A DNA stretch of 7,985 nucleotides, from contig SYDM01000074.1 in NCBI GenBank assembly GCA_005801485.1, positions 1 through 7,985 on the forward strand, written 5' to 3'. A model generated the notes under the pieces. It worked only from the letters and a program-made list of their open reading frames with translations. It did not search any database and was not told the origin of the DNA. Source of the stretch: Rickettsiales bacterium (GTDB lineage Bacteria; Pseudomonadota; Alphaproteobacteria; Pelagibacterales; Pelagibacteraceae). Shown piece after piece: positions 1 to 5,984 of the stretch. The position numbers and the translations under genes were made by a program. Within the stretch, counting starts at the first letter, position 1; every line of letters starts with the position of its first letter.

Positions 1-7
1 GCATGCG

Positions 8-598
8 CTATACATAAAACAATATCATGCAAAGGATAAGCAAAAAAGACATTGAATAATTGAAAGTCTTTATAAATTTTTCATTCGAGACAAATTTTCT
101 CAGGTATTTTCCAAGTAAACACCAAAAACTGATACTCGTGAAAGCCATAAAGAGCATAACAAAAATTACAAAAAAAGAATCTCTTAAATAATTTTCATTT
201 GGATTAATAAAAGTTGAAACAATAAGCATGGCAAGTAGAACGGCATTTGGATTTACAAATTGAAAAAGAAACATATTAATAAAAGTAACAGGAGCTTTAG
301 TTTCTTCTGATTCTTCTGTTTTCACAAAAGATATACTGTAAGCCAGATAAATTAAATAAAGTGTACCTAAACCTTTAATAATATTTTGTAAGAAAGCAAA
401 TTTTTGAAATACAACAATTAATCCGGATGCAAAAATAATCAAAAGAAAAGGGAAACCTAAACCAACACCTAGTATTAAAGGTAGCGTTTTTCTAAAACCA
501 AAATTAAATCCTGAATGCGAAGCAATAATATTATTGGGCCCAGGTGCATAAGAAGTTGCTATACCAAATAAAATAAGTGGAACTAACTGAGAATACAT
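8..598 (-). CDS. LysE/RhtB-family amino acid exporter
   Basis: This is a 196-residue integral inner-membrane protein of the LysE/RhtB efflux family, whose members export amino acids (lysine, homoserine, threonine, leucine) or related metabolites by proton-coupled transport. Visible family marks are the N-terminal APGPNN motif (residues 18-23), the GLGTLYLIYLAY helix (77-88, matching the family pattern lGxxYLxyLg) and an NP motif at 116-117. There, the Lys that usually follows NP is Asn118. About six hydrophobic segments can be read, and the length is typical of the family (about 200). The gene ends with TAG at 8-10, so it is complete although it sits at the window edge. It starts 7 bases after the cytochrome c' stop and has no clear Shine-Dalgarno sequence, so it is probably co-transcribed with that gene. 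The substrate cannot be told from the sequence. Confidence 0.88.
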   Translation of the reverse strand: MYSQLVPLILFGIATSYAPGPNNIIASHSGFNFGFRKTLPLILGVGLGFPFLLIIFASGLIVVFQKFAFLQNIIKGLGTLYLIYLAYSISFVKTEESEETKAPVTFINMFLFQFVNPNAVLLAMLIVSTFINPNENYLRDSFFVIFVMLFMAFTSISFWCLLGKYLRKFVSNEKFIKTFNYSMSFLLILCMILFYV

Positions 599-605
599 TT
601 ATTGC

Positions 606-1046
606 TTATTGCGGCACTCTAAATTTTTTATGACAAGCAGTACAGTTTCCCCACATTAACTCTTTTTCTAATGCAGTCAGATCGGAAGTTTCTGTATTTA
701 ATTTCTTAGCTAATTCTAAAACATCTGATGAAGATTTTTGCATCAAAGCATTAAACTCATCTTTGCTTTCCCAGATGCTGGGAAGAGCTTCTGTTTTAAA
801 TCCCGTTTTTGAGTTTTCAGGAAAATAATCTGGCAACTTTTTATAATTTTCAGACATTTCGCTCAAATATTTTTTAGCTTGATCAAAATTTTTTGCTTTA
901 ATAGATGCTGATACAGCTTTTGCTGTATTATAATTTTTACTAAATATGGCTTTTCTCTCTTTTATAATTTCCTCTGAAGAATAAACTGAAGTAAGAGATA
1001 TTACTGATAAGAAAATAACGAAACTTAGTTGAAAAATTTTTTTCAT
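606..1046 (-). CDS. cytochrome c' (class II c-type cytochrome) precursor
   Basis: This 146-residue secreted haem protein has a Sec signal peptide (residues 1 to about 23: Lys-Lys, a hydrophobic core, a cut near SVYSS) and a mature part of about 123 residues, as expected for cytochrome c'. The haem attachment motif CTACH (135-139) is seven residues from the C-terminus, the class II arrangement, in which a four-helix bundle carries haem on the last helix. The N-terminal helix contains ERKAIF (30-35) where low-spin c556 proteins carry a Met ligand. No Met is seen there, which favours a five-coordinate, gas-binding cytochrome c'; this is an inference. Members bind NO or CO, or shuttle electrons in the periplasm. 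The gene is divergent from a cytochrome b561 across 17 bases and is followed closely by a LysE-type exporter. There is no Shine-Dalgarno, and a perfect TATAAT lies five bases before the ATG, suggesting a leaderless mRNA. Confidence 0.85.
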   Translation of the reverse strand: MKKIFQLSFVIFLSVISLTSVYSSEEIIKERKAIFSKNYNTAKAVSASIKAKNFDQAKKYLSEMSENYKKLPDYFPENSKTGFKTEALPSIWESKDEFNALMQKSSSDVLELAKKLNTETSDLTALEKELMWGNCTACHKKFRVPQ

Positions 1047-1056
1047 TCTTTATTAT
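1029..1056 (+). promoter_or_regulatory. candidate promoter of the cytochrome b561 gene (leaderless)
   Basis: On the plus strand TTGAAA (1029-1034, five of six matches to the -35 consensus) is separated by 16 bases from TATTAT (1051-1056, five of six matches to the -10 consensus). The predicted transcription start is about 1062-1064, and the ATG is at 1064, so this transcript also looks leaderless; no Shine-Dalgarno precedes the ATG. The -35 lies in the signal-peptide codons of the cytochrome c' gene. The -10 shares five base pairs with the -10 of the opposite promoter. Confidence 0.5.
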
Positions 1057-1080
1057 AAATTTAATGATTAGAAACAATAT
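1051..1080 (-). promoter_or_regulatory. candidate promoter of the cytochrome c' gene (leaderless)
   Basis: On the minus strand a perfect -10 hexamer TATAAT occupies 1057 down to 1052, followed by AAAGA and then the ATG (1046-1044). Transcription starting 6-8 bases after the hexamer would begin at or within the start codon, giving a leaderless mRNA, in line with the missing Shine-Dalgarno. The -35 region is weak (ATATTG at 17-base spacing, or TATTGT at 16). It lies inside the coding start of the divergent b561 gene. This is a prediction from consensus only. Confidence 0.45.
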
Positions 1081-1588
1081 ATCTCAATACGGTTTAATTG
1101 CAAAAATATTTCACTGGATTATTTTCTTTTTTTTAATCATCCAAATTCCTTTTGGTTTTTATATAAGCGAACTTGAATTTTCAATGGAAAGAGCAAATTT
1201 TGAAAACTACCACAGCTTAAGCGGAATAGTTATTTTTTATATTGTTTTAGCAAGATTAATTTGGAAGTTTTTAAATCCTTCACCTAAAATTTTAGGGATA
1301 CCTTTGTGGCAAATGTTTATAGCTAGAATTAATCATTTTTTACTTTACGTTTTTATGTTGATGATCATTATTTCTGGCGTTTTAAAAAAATTTTATATTG
1401 AGGCAACGGTTAATTTACTCTTTTTTAACATTCAAAGCTCAAAGACCGTTTTTAAACTTTCAGATTTTTTTAGTACAATGCATGAATTGAGCAATATCAT
1501 ATTAATAGCTTTAATATTGCTTCACATACTTGCCGTAGTGTTTCATCACTTGGTTTTAAAAGATAAAATCTTAAAAAAAATTACTTAA
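1064..1588 (+). CDS. cytochrome b561 (four-helix membrane di-haem b-type cytochrome)
   Basis: This 174-residue inner-membrane protein belongs to the bacterial cytochrome b561 family (CybB/YodB/YceJ type), which carries two b haems and moves electrons between quinol and periplasmic acceptors. Four hydrophobic segments are seen, at about 15-34, 51-70, 89-107 and 140-163. The four expected haem-ligand histidines fall at H17, H50, H140 and H154. Their spacing closely matches the ligands recalled for E. coli CybB (13, 47, 137, 151). The start at 1064 is supported by the need for H17 and by normal family length. The gene is divergent from a cytochrome c' gene, a plausible redox partner in the periplasm. 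At its end it overlaps the convergent csaA gene by four bases (TTAA), and no terminator lies directly after it, so its transcript probably runs antisense through csaA towards the hairpin at 1938-1961. Confidence 0.88.
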   Translation: MIRNNISQYGLIAKIFHWIIFFFLIIQIPFGFYISELEFSMERANFENYHSLSGIVIFYIVLARLIWKFLNPSPKILGIPLWQMFIARINHFLLYVFMLMIIISGVLKKFYIEATVNLLFFNIQSSKTVFKLSDFFSTMHELSNIILIALILLHILAVVFHHLVLKDKILKKIT

Positions 1589-1920
1589 GCTATTTCAAGC
1601 CCGTTTTCTGCTTTTTGTGAAGGATGTAACAAAACTACTTTACCATCTTGTTCTATTGCGCCTAAAACTAAGACTTCAGAGATAACCCCTGCTATATTTT
1701 TAGTTGGAAAATTACAAACGCCCATCACTTGTTTGCCCACTAAACTTTTTTCATTGTAATAATCAGCTATTTGAGCAGAAGATTGTTTAATTCCTATTTC
1801 GGATCCAAAATCAACTTTTAAAACCAAAGATGCTTTTCTAGCTTTTTCATTTTTTTTAACCCCAATGATTGTGCCTAGTCTAATATTAACTTTTTTAAAA
1901 TCTTCATATTTAATTTCCAT
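1585..1920 (-). CDS. csaA: CsaA-type tRNA-binding domain protein
   Basis: This is a 111-residue single OB-fold protein of the tRNA-binding-domain family (CsaA/Trbp111; the same domain is found at the C-terminus of some methionyl-tRNA synthetases). Bacterial members are homodimers that bind tRNA; in Bacillus, CsaA has also been described as a secretion-related chaperone. Conserved stretches are VNIRLGTI (11-18), DFGSEIGIKQSSAQI (37-51), the NFP of VCNFP (68-72) and SEVLVLGAI (81-89). The start was set at the ATG 1920-1918. The reading frame continues five codons further to a TTG at 1935, but those codons contain the Shine-Dalgarno AAGGAG (1931-1926), five bases before the ATG, so the shorter form is almost certainly the real one. 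The gene lies 13 bases after the T-tract of a strong terminator that follows livK, leaving no room for its own promoter after the hairpin. It converges on and overlaps the b561 gene. Confidence 0.9.
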   Translation of the reverse strand: MEIKYEDFKKVNIRLGTIIGVKKNEKARKASLVLKVDFGSEIGIKQSSAQIADYYNEKSLVGKQVMGVCNFPTKNIAGVISEVLVLGAIEQDGKVVLLHPSQKAENGLEIA

Positions 1921-1925
1921 TTTTG

Positions 1926-1931
1926 CTCCTT
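1926..1931 (-). promoter_or_regulatory. Shine-Dalgarno of csaA, decides the start
   Basis: AAGGAG on the minus strand, followed by CAAAA and ATG at 1920. It lies inside the longest possible reading frame (TTG at 1935) and so argues for the ATG start. It comes two bases after the eight-T tract of the terminator ending at 1934. Confidence 0.85.
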
Positions 1932-1933
1932 TC

Positions 1934-1961
1934 AAAAAAAAGGGGGCTTTCGCCCCCTTTT
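1934..1961 (-). terminator. Rho-independent terminator after livK, probably bidirectional
   Basis: Read on the minus strand: AAAA, GGGGGC, loop GAAA, GCCCCC, then eight T. This gives a perfect 10-pair stem (six G-C pairs plus four A-T pairs) with a GNRA tetraloop and a U-tract, a textbook intrinsic terminator. It is 20 bases downstream of the livK stop (1982) and so ends the liv transcript. On the plus strand the same stem is followed by TTTTAAAT, a weaker U-tract that could stop the b561 transcript after it has run antisense through csaA. It is by far the most G+C-rich short stretch in the neighbourhood. Confidence 0.92.
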
Positions 1962-1981
1962 AAATAAGTTTTATTTATAAA

Positions 1982-3100
1982 TTATAGAGGTTTGTAGTTT
2001 CCTTTTGAGAATTTATAAAAAATGTAAAGGGGATCTTCTTTTGTTGCAACGACATCGCCTTTTTTATCAAAGCTAATTTTACCTATAACAGTATCAAAAG
2101 TGTTTGATCTCATCGCATTAATTAGATCTTTGCTTTTTACAGATTTAGCTTTTGTTGCTGCTTGTTCAAAAACTTGTAAAGCTGCGTAAGAATACAATAC
2201 ATATCCTTCTGACGTTAAGCCTGCAGACTCAAATTTTTTAACTACGGCACTAGCGCTAGCTTTATTTCTAGGATCTGGACCAAAAGTCATTAACGTACCT
2301 TCACCAGCATCACCAGCAATACTCCAATATTCTGTAGTAACTAAAGCATCTCCGCTTATGATTTGAACAGACATGCCTTGGTCTTTCATTTGTTTAGCAA
2401 TTAAACCTGCTTCAGTGTGATAACCACCGATGTATAAAACATTAATATTGTTTGATTTTAATTTTGAAACTAAAGCAGAATAATCTTTTTCACCTGCAGT
2501 ATAAGCTTCGTACATAGCTTCAGTTAAACCAGCCGCATTCATGAATTTCTTAGTTTGATCTGCTAATCCTTTTCCGTAAGTAGATTTATCATGAGCAATT
2601 GCAACTTTTTTACCTTTGTATTTATCAGCTATCCATTTTCCAGCAACTTCACCTTGTTGATCGTCTCGACCACAAACTCTAAATACGTTGTCTCCTTTAG
2701 CTTTGTCAGTTAAGTCTGGATTGGTTGAAGCTGGAGATACTTGTACTATACCATTTTCAGAATAAATTGCTGAAGCAGGAATAGAAGAACTTGAACAGAA
2801 GTGACCTGCAACGAAAACTGCTTTTAGTCCAACAAGTTTATTTGCAATAGCAACAGCTTGTTTAGGATCGCAAGCATCATCTGCGACTTCTAATTTTACT
2901 TTCTGGCCGTTAATTCCGCCTTTGGCATTAACATCTTTGGTCCACATTTCTGCACCAAATTTCATTTGCTCTCCGAATACTGCGTTGTCTCCGGTCATAG
3001 GACCTGCAGAAGCAACTACGATATCTGCTCTTACTGCAAAGTTTCCAAGCACCAAAAAAGCAGCTATCAAAGAGATAGTTTTTTTTAAATTGCTTAACAT
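1982..3100 (-). CDS. livK: periplasmic branched-chain amino acid (LIV) binding protein
   Basis: This 372-residue LivJ/LivK-type receptor captures amino acids in the periplasm and delivers them to the LivHMGF importer. The signal peptide is about 1-25 (NFAVRA, then DIVVASAGPMTG). In mature numbering (minus 25) the cysteines C77 and C102 become C52 and C77, next to the C53-C78 disulphide recalled for E. coli LivJ. Ligand-site positions also line up: GHFCSSS (99-105), PAST (123-126), Y175 (mature 150), Y227 (mature 202) and D251 (mature 226, where LivJ has Glu). These comparisons are from memory. The Glu-to-Asp change keeps the charge that binds the ligand amino group. The exact substrate is uncertain, since this fold also binds other amino acids and amides. 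A clear Shine-Dalgarno AAGGA lies five bases before the ATG. It is the last gene of the liv set, 93 bases after livF, and is followed by a strong terminator. Confidence 0.92.
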   Translation of the reverse strand: MLSNLKKTISLIAAFLVLGNFAVRADIVVASAGPMTGDNAVFGEQMKFGAEMWTKDVNAKGGINGQKVKLEVADDACDPKQAVAIANKLVGLKAVFVAGHFCSSSSIPASAIYSENGIVQVSPASTNPDLTDKAKGDNVFRVCGRDDQQGEVAGKWIADKYKGKKVAIAHDKSTYGKGLADQTKKFMNAAGLTEAMYEAYTAGEKDYSALVSKLKSNNINVLYIGGYHTEAGLIAKQMKDQGMSVQIISGDALVTTEYWSIAGDAGEGTLMTFGPDPRNKASASAVVKKFESAGLTSEGYVLYSYAALQVFEQAATKAKSVKSKDLINAMRSNTFDTVIGKISFDKKGDVVATKEDPLYIFYKFSKGNYKPL

Positions 3101-3112
3101 ATTTTTCCTTTG

Positions 3113-3132
3113 TTGATTGATTAATTAATTAA
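3113..3132. repeat. short tetranucleotide run (TTRA)x5 upstream of livK
   Basis: TTGA TTGA TTAA TTAA TTAA: five tandem four-base units in the livK 5' leader, just upstream of its Shine-Dalgarno. It may be a simple slippage-prone run with no function. It lies between the candidate -10 and the start codon, so changes in unit number would alter leader length. Confidence 0.4.
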
Positions 3133-3138
3133 TGTGTT

Positions 3139-3167
3139 ATTTAACAATAGTGTTTGAAAATTGTAAA
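3139..3167 (-). promoter_or_regulatory. candidate internal promoter for livK
   Basis: In the 93-base livF-livK gap, minus strand, TTTACA (3167-3162, four of six to the -35 consensus) is 17 bases from TTAAAT (3144-3139, four of six to the -10 consensus). Binding-protein genes are often expressed above their permeases, and this is the only sizeable gap within the liv set, so a separate promoter is plausible. The match is weak in such AT-rich sequence. No terminator-like hairpin was seen between livF and livK, so read-through from livF is equally likely. Confidence 0.3.
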
Positions 3168-3193
3168 TGGCTTAAATATGCAACACAGACTTA

Positions 3194-3919
3194 TTAAAAA
3201 GAGCTTTTGACACTGCCCTCAAGATAAGCTGATTGCACATCTTCATTATTTAACAATTCACGTCCTGTTCCTTGCATAGATACTTTTCCGTTAACAAGAA
3301 CATAAGCCCTATCCGCCAATTCAAGAGCTTTTTTAGCATTTTGTTCTACTAAAAATATAGTTACTTTTTTTTCTCGATTAATGTTTTTAATAGCAAGAAA
3401 TATTTGATTAACTAATTTAGGAGCTATTCCTAAAGATGGTTCGTCTAACAATAACATCTTGGGGTTACTCATAAGAGCTCTGCCGATCGCTAACATTTGT
3501 TGTTCACCACCAGATAAAGTTCCACCTCTTTGTTTTTTTCTATTATTTAAAATAGGAAATAAATCAAAAATATTTTTTACATCTTTATTATAAAATTTCC
3601 CTTTGTTATAAGCATAAGACCCAATTTTTAAATTTTCTTCTACAGTAAGTTTAGAAAAAATACGTCTTCCCTCTGGAACTTGTGAAATACCTAAATGAAC
3701 AATAGTATGAGGATCTTCTTTTTCAATATTCTTGCCTTCAAAGACAATAGATCCCGTTCTTGATTTATTAACTCCACTTATCGTCATCAATAAAGTTGAT
3801 TTACCTGCTCCGTTAGCACCAATTAAAGTTACAATTTCTCCACTATTAACTTTTATATCAACGCCTCTAAGAGCTTGGATTTTATCGTAAAAAGTTTCTA
3901 CTTTTTTAATTTCTAACAT
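3194..3919 (-). CDS. livF: LIV-type ABC transporter ATP-binding protein LivF
   Basis: This 241-residue cytoplasmic ATPase is one of the two nucleotide-binding subunits that power the LivHM permease. It has Walker A GANGAGKST (34-42), a Q-loop with the LivF-typical QVPEGRRIF (80-88), signature LSGGEQQ (135-141), Walker B MLLLDEP (155-161) and the D-loop region SLGIAP. The switch position carries Gln (VEQN, Q193) instead of His, which is normal for LivF, so this subunit is read as LivF rather than LivG. Its ATG shares one base with the livG stop (TAATG), and an AGAGGA Shine-Dalgarno sits about four bases upstream, so the two subunits are translationally coupled. Length equals the family norm (about 235-240). 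It is followed by a 93-base gap and then livK. Confidence 0.94.
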   Translation of the reverse strand: MLEIKKVETFYDKIQALRGVDIKVNSGEIVTLIGANGAGKSTLLMTISGVNKSRTGSIVFEGKNIEKEDPHTIVHLGISQVPEGRRIFSKLTVEENLKIGSYAYNKGKFYNKDVKNIFDLFPILNNRKKQRGGTLSGGEQQMLAIGRALMSNPKMLLLDEPSLGIAPKLVNQIFLAIKNINREKKVTIFLVEQNAKKALELADRAYVLVNGKVSMQGTGRELLNNEDVQSAYLEGSVKSSF

Positions 3920-4713
3920 TATTCCTCTGTTCCTAGATAAGCTTCTATAACTTGTTTATTTTTAGTTGTTGCTTCAGGTGTTCCTTCAAATATTTTTTTT
4001 CCGTAATTTAAAACAATGACATGGTCTGAAATATTCATAACCACACTCATATCGTGTTCAATAAGCAAAATGCCTGTTTGCTTTTTATTTTTAATAAATT
4101 TTAAAAGTTTATTTAACTCCAATGACTCTTTTTGATTTAACCCAGCTGCAGGTTCATCAAGACAAAGAAGTCTTGGTTCAATACACATCGCTCGAATAAT
4201 TTCTAATTTTCTTTGATCTCCATATGATAAATCTCCAGCATCATCGTCTGCTCTTGAAGTCAATCCAACTATATCAAGCCAGTATTTTGCTTTAGCTACA
4301 GCTTCATTTTCTTTATCTTTATATCGTTTCAAATTTAACAAACCAAAAATACTATAACCAGATGCTTTCATAAGCTCATTGTGTTGAGCAACTAGTAAAT
4401 TTTCTAAAACCGACATAGCTGGAAAAAGTCTTATATTTTGAAAAGTTCGAGCGACTTTAGCTTGTGCGGCAATTCTAAAATCTTTAAATTTATTTAGTAA
4501 AATTGTTTTATTATTATTATTTAGCAACATTTCACCGAGAGTAGGTTTATAAAAACCAGTCAAACAATTAAAAACTGTAGTTTTACCGGCACCATTAGGT
4601 CCTATAATTGAAGTGATTTCATTATGATTTGCTGCAAAGCTTAAATCGTCAATAGCTGTTAAGCCTCCAAATTTCATTGTTAAATTTTTAACAGCTAATA
4701 ATTGCTGGCTCAT
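3919..4713 (-). CDS. livG: LIV-type ABC transporter ATP-binding protein LivG
   Basis: This 264-residue cytoplasmic ATPase pairs with LivF. It has Walker A GPNGAGKTT (38-46), Q-loop TFQNIRLFPAMSVLENLLVA (90-109, with Q92), the signature LSYGDQRKLEI (162-172, the LSYGxQR form usual in LivG), Walker B LLCLDEPAAGLN (182-193) and switch histidine H220 in IEHDM. The insert at about 65-85 and the longer helical region 110-150 are normal for LivG, which is about 255 residues in E. coli. The start codon overlaps the livM stop in an ATGA arrangement. A strong GGAGGG Shine-Dalgarno, formed by the last Gly codons of livM, lies five bases before the ATG. Confidence 0.95.
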   Translation of the reverse strand: MSQQLLAVKNLTMKFGGLTAIDDLSFAANHNEITSIIGPNGAGKTTVFNCLTGFYKPTLGEMLLNNNNKTILLNKFKDFRIAAQAKVARTFQNIRLFPAMSVLENLLVAQHNELMKASGYSIFGLLNLKRYKDKENEAVAKAKYWLDIVGLTSRADDDAGDLSYGDQRKLEIIRAMCIEPRLLCLDEPAAGLNQKESLELNKLLKFIKNKKQTGILLIEHDMSVVMNISDHVIVLNYGKKIFEGTPEATTKNKQVIEAYLGTEE

Positions 4714-5978
4714 TTCTTCCCTCCGAATAACTTAAGTGTGGGCTCTCTATTGTCTAAAATTCCTTTAGGTTTAAAAAGCATAATTAAAACCATAGACAAT
4801 CCAAAAGCGATCATTCGAAATTGTTCTAACTCTCTAAAGATTTCGGTAACGCCAATTAAAAAGATAGCAGAAAGAACTATGCCAGTTTGTGAACCCATGC
4901 CTCCCAAAACAACTATTGCAACAATAATTGCAGATTCAATAAATGTAAAACTCTCAGGACTTACAAAGCCTTGTTTGGTTGCAAAAAAAGATCCAGCAAT
5001 CCCACCAAACATAGCACCAATAGCAAAAGCAGTAAGTTTAGTATTCGTTGGATTAACTCCAAGTGACTTACAGGCAATTTCATCTTCTCTTAAAGCTTCC
5101 CAAGCTCTGCCAACAGGCAGTCTTCTTATTCTTAAAGTAAAATAATTTGTGATTAACGCTAAAATTAAAATGACATAGTAAAGAAATATCATTTTATGCG
5201 AGTTAGAAAATTCTAAATTGAAAAAAGTGTGGAAAGGTATACTTCCTTCTTTTGGATTTTCTGTAAACTCTAAACCAAAAAAAGAAACTTTTGGAATCCC
5301 TCCTATTCCATTTGGTCCATTAGTTAAATCATTCCAATTAATAAGTATAATTCTTATAATTTCTCCAAACCCTAAAGTAACTATAGCTAGATAATCTCCA
5401 CGTAATCTTAAAACTGGAAAGCCTAATAAGATTCCAAAAAAAGCTGCAAAAATTCCAGCGAGCGGCAAACAAATCCAAAATGACAAACCAAAAGTCGTTG
5501 AGATTAATGCAAATGAATAAGCGCCTACAGCATAAAAAGCTACGTAGCCAAGATCTAATAAACCTGCAAGACCAACTACAATATTAAGTCCCCATCCTAA
5601 CATAATGTAAGTCAAGACCCATATCCCAACATCTAAAATATATAGATCGGTAAAAGGTATAAAAGGAAATACAAGTGCAAACAATATTCCTGTGATTGCA
5701 AACTGTTTGCCTTTGCCTGAAAAAAATTCGGATATATTATTTGTAATATTTGAGAGAAAAATAATTTTTTCTTTCCTGCTCGAATTTAAATTTATTAAAA
5801 AACGACCAATAGTACAAACGATTACTAAAAAAGCAGTTAACTCCCATTGGGGATCTATATACAAACCTTCTTTTTGTAATTTTGTTCTAAGTCCAACAAT
5901 AGGACCAAATAAAACTAGAGAAATAAGCCCTGTAAATAAACTATCTTTTATATTTTTTTTTAAATCTTCAGATAGCAT
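4710..5978 (-). CDS. livM: LIV-type ABC transporter permease LivM
   Basis: This 422-residue inner-membrane permease forms the translocation channel together with LivH. The N-terminal part (1-125) is the extra region found in full-length LivM (E. coli LivM is about 425 residues), with hydrophobic segments at about 13-30, 46-62 and 93-107. The core domain starts at about 118, with GWGLNIVVGLAGLLDLGYVA (128-147) and RLRGDYLAIVTLGFGEIIRI (191-210). The cytoplasmic coupling (EAA-like) loop is at about 290-328, with AWEALREDEIACKSLGVNPT followed by FAIGAMFGGIAG. Conserved VVLGGMGSQTG is at 356-366. It starts six bases after the livH stop; the nearest purine-rich element (AAAGG, inside the end of livH) is about 12 bases from the ATG, so ribosomes probably reach it by coupling. 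It overlaps livG by four bases. Confidence 0.94.
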   Translation of the reverse strand: MLSEDLKKNIKDSLFTGLISLVLFGPIVGLRTKLQKEGLYIDPQWELTAFLVIVCTIGRFLINLNSSRKEKIIFLSNITNNISEFFSGKGKQFAITGILFALVFPFIPFTDLYILDVGIWVLTYIMLGWGLNIVVGLAGLLDLGYVAFYAVGAYSFALISTTFGLSFWICLPLAGIFAAFFGILLGFPVLRLRGDYLAIVTLGFGEIIRIILINWNDLTNGPNGIGGIPKVSFFGLEFTENPKEGSIPFHTFFNLEFSNSHKMIFLYYVILILALITNYFTLRIRRLPVGRAWEALREDEIACKSLGVNPTNTKLTAFAIGAMFGGIAGSFFATKQGFVSPESFTFIESAIIVAIVVLGGMGSQTGIVLSAIFLIGVTEIFRELEQFRMIAFGLSMVLIMLFKPKGILDNREPTLKLFGGKK

Positions 5979-5984
5979 GCCAAT

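Noticed and set aside
1585..1935. Longer csaA form starting at TTG 1935
   Set aside because: The extra five codons contain the AAGGAG Shine-Dalgarno properly spaced for the ATG at 1920, and the family starts at that point.
1934..1961. Riboswitch upstream of csaA
   Set aside because: The element is a single perfect hairpin with a U-tract directly after livK; it has no aptamer-like multi-helix structure and is fully explained as a terminator.
2922..3116. 64-codon plus-strand open frame over the livK 5' part
   Set aside because: It is antisense to the signal peptide and first domain of a clear LivK; the translation has no family features and no ribosome binding site.
3335..3350. LivF lacks the ABC switch histidine (Gln193 instead)
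   Set aside because: VEQN at this place is the usual state in LivF proteins, so it is not a defect.
4702..5145. 147-codon plus-strand open frame over livM
   Set aside because: It is a shadow of the livM coding frame, with a Pro/Ile/Lys-rich translation typical of antisense of a membrane protein gene.
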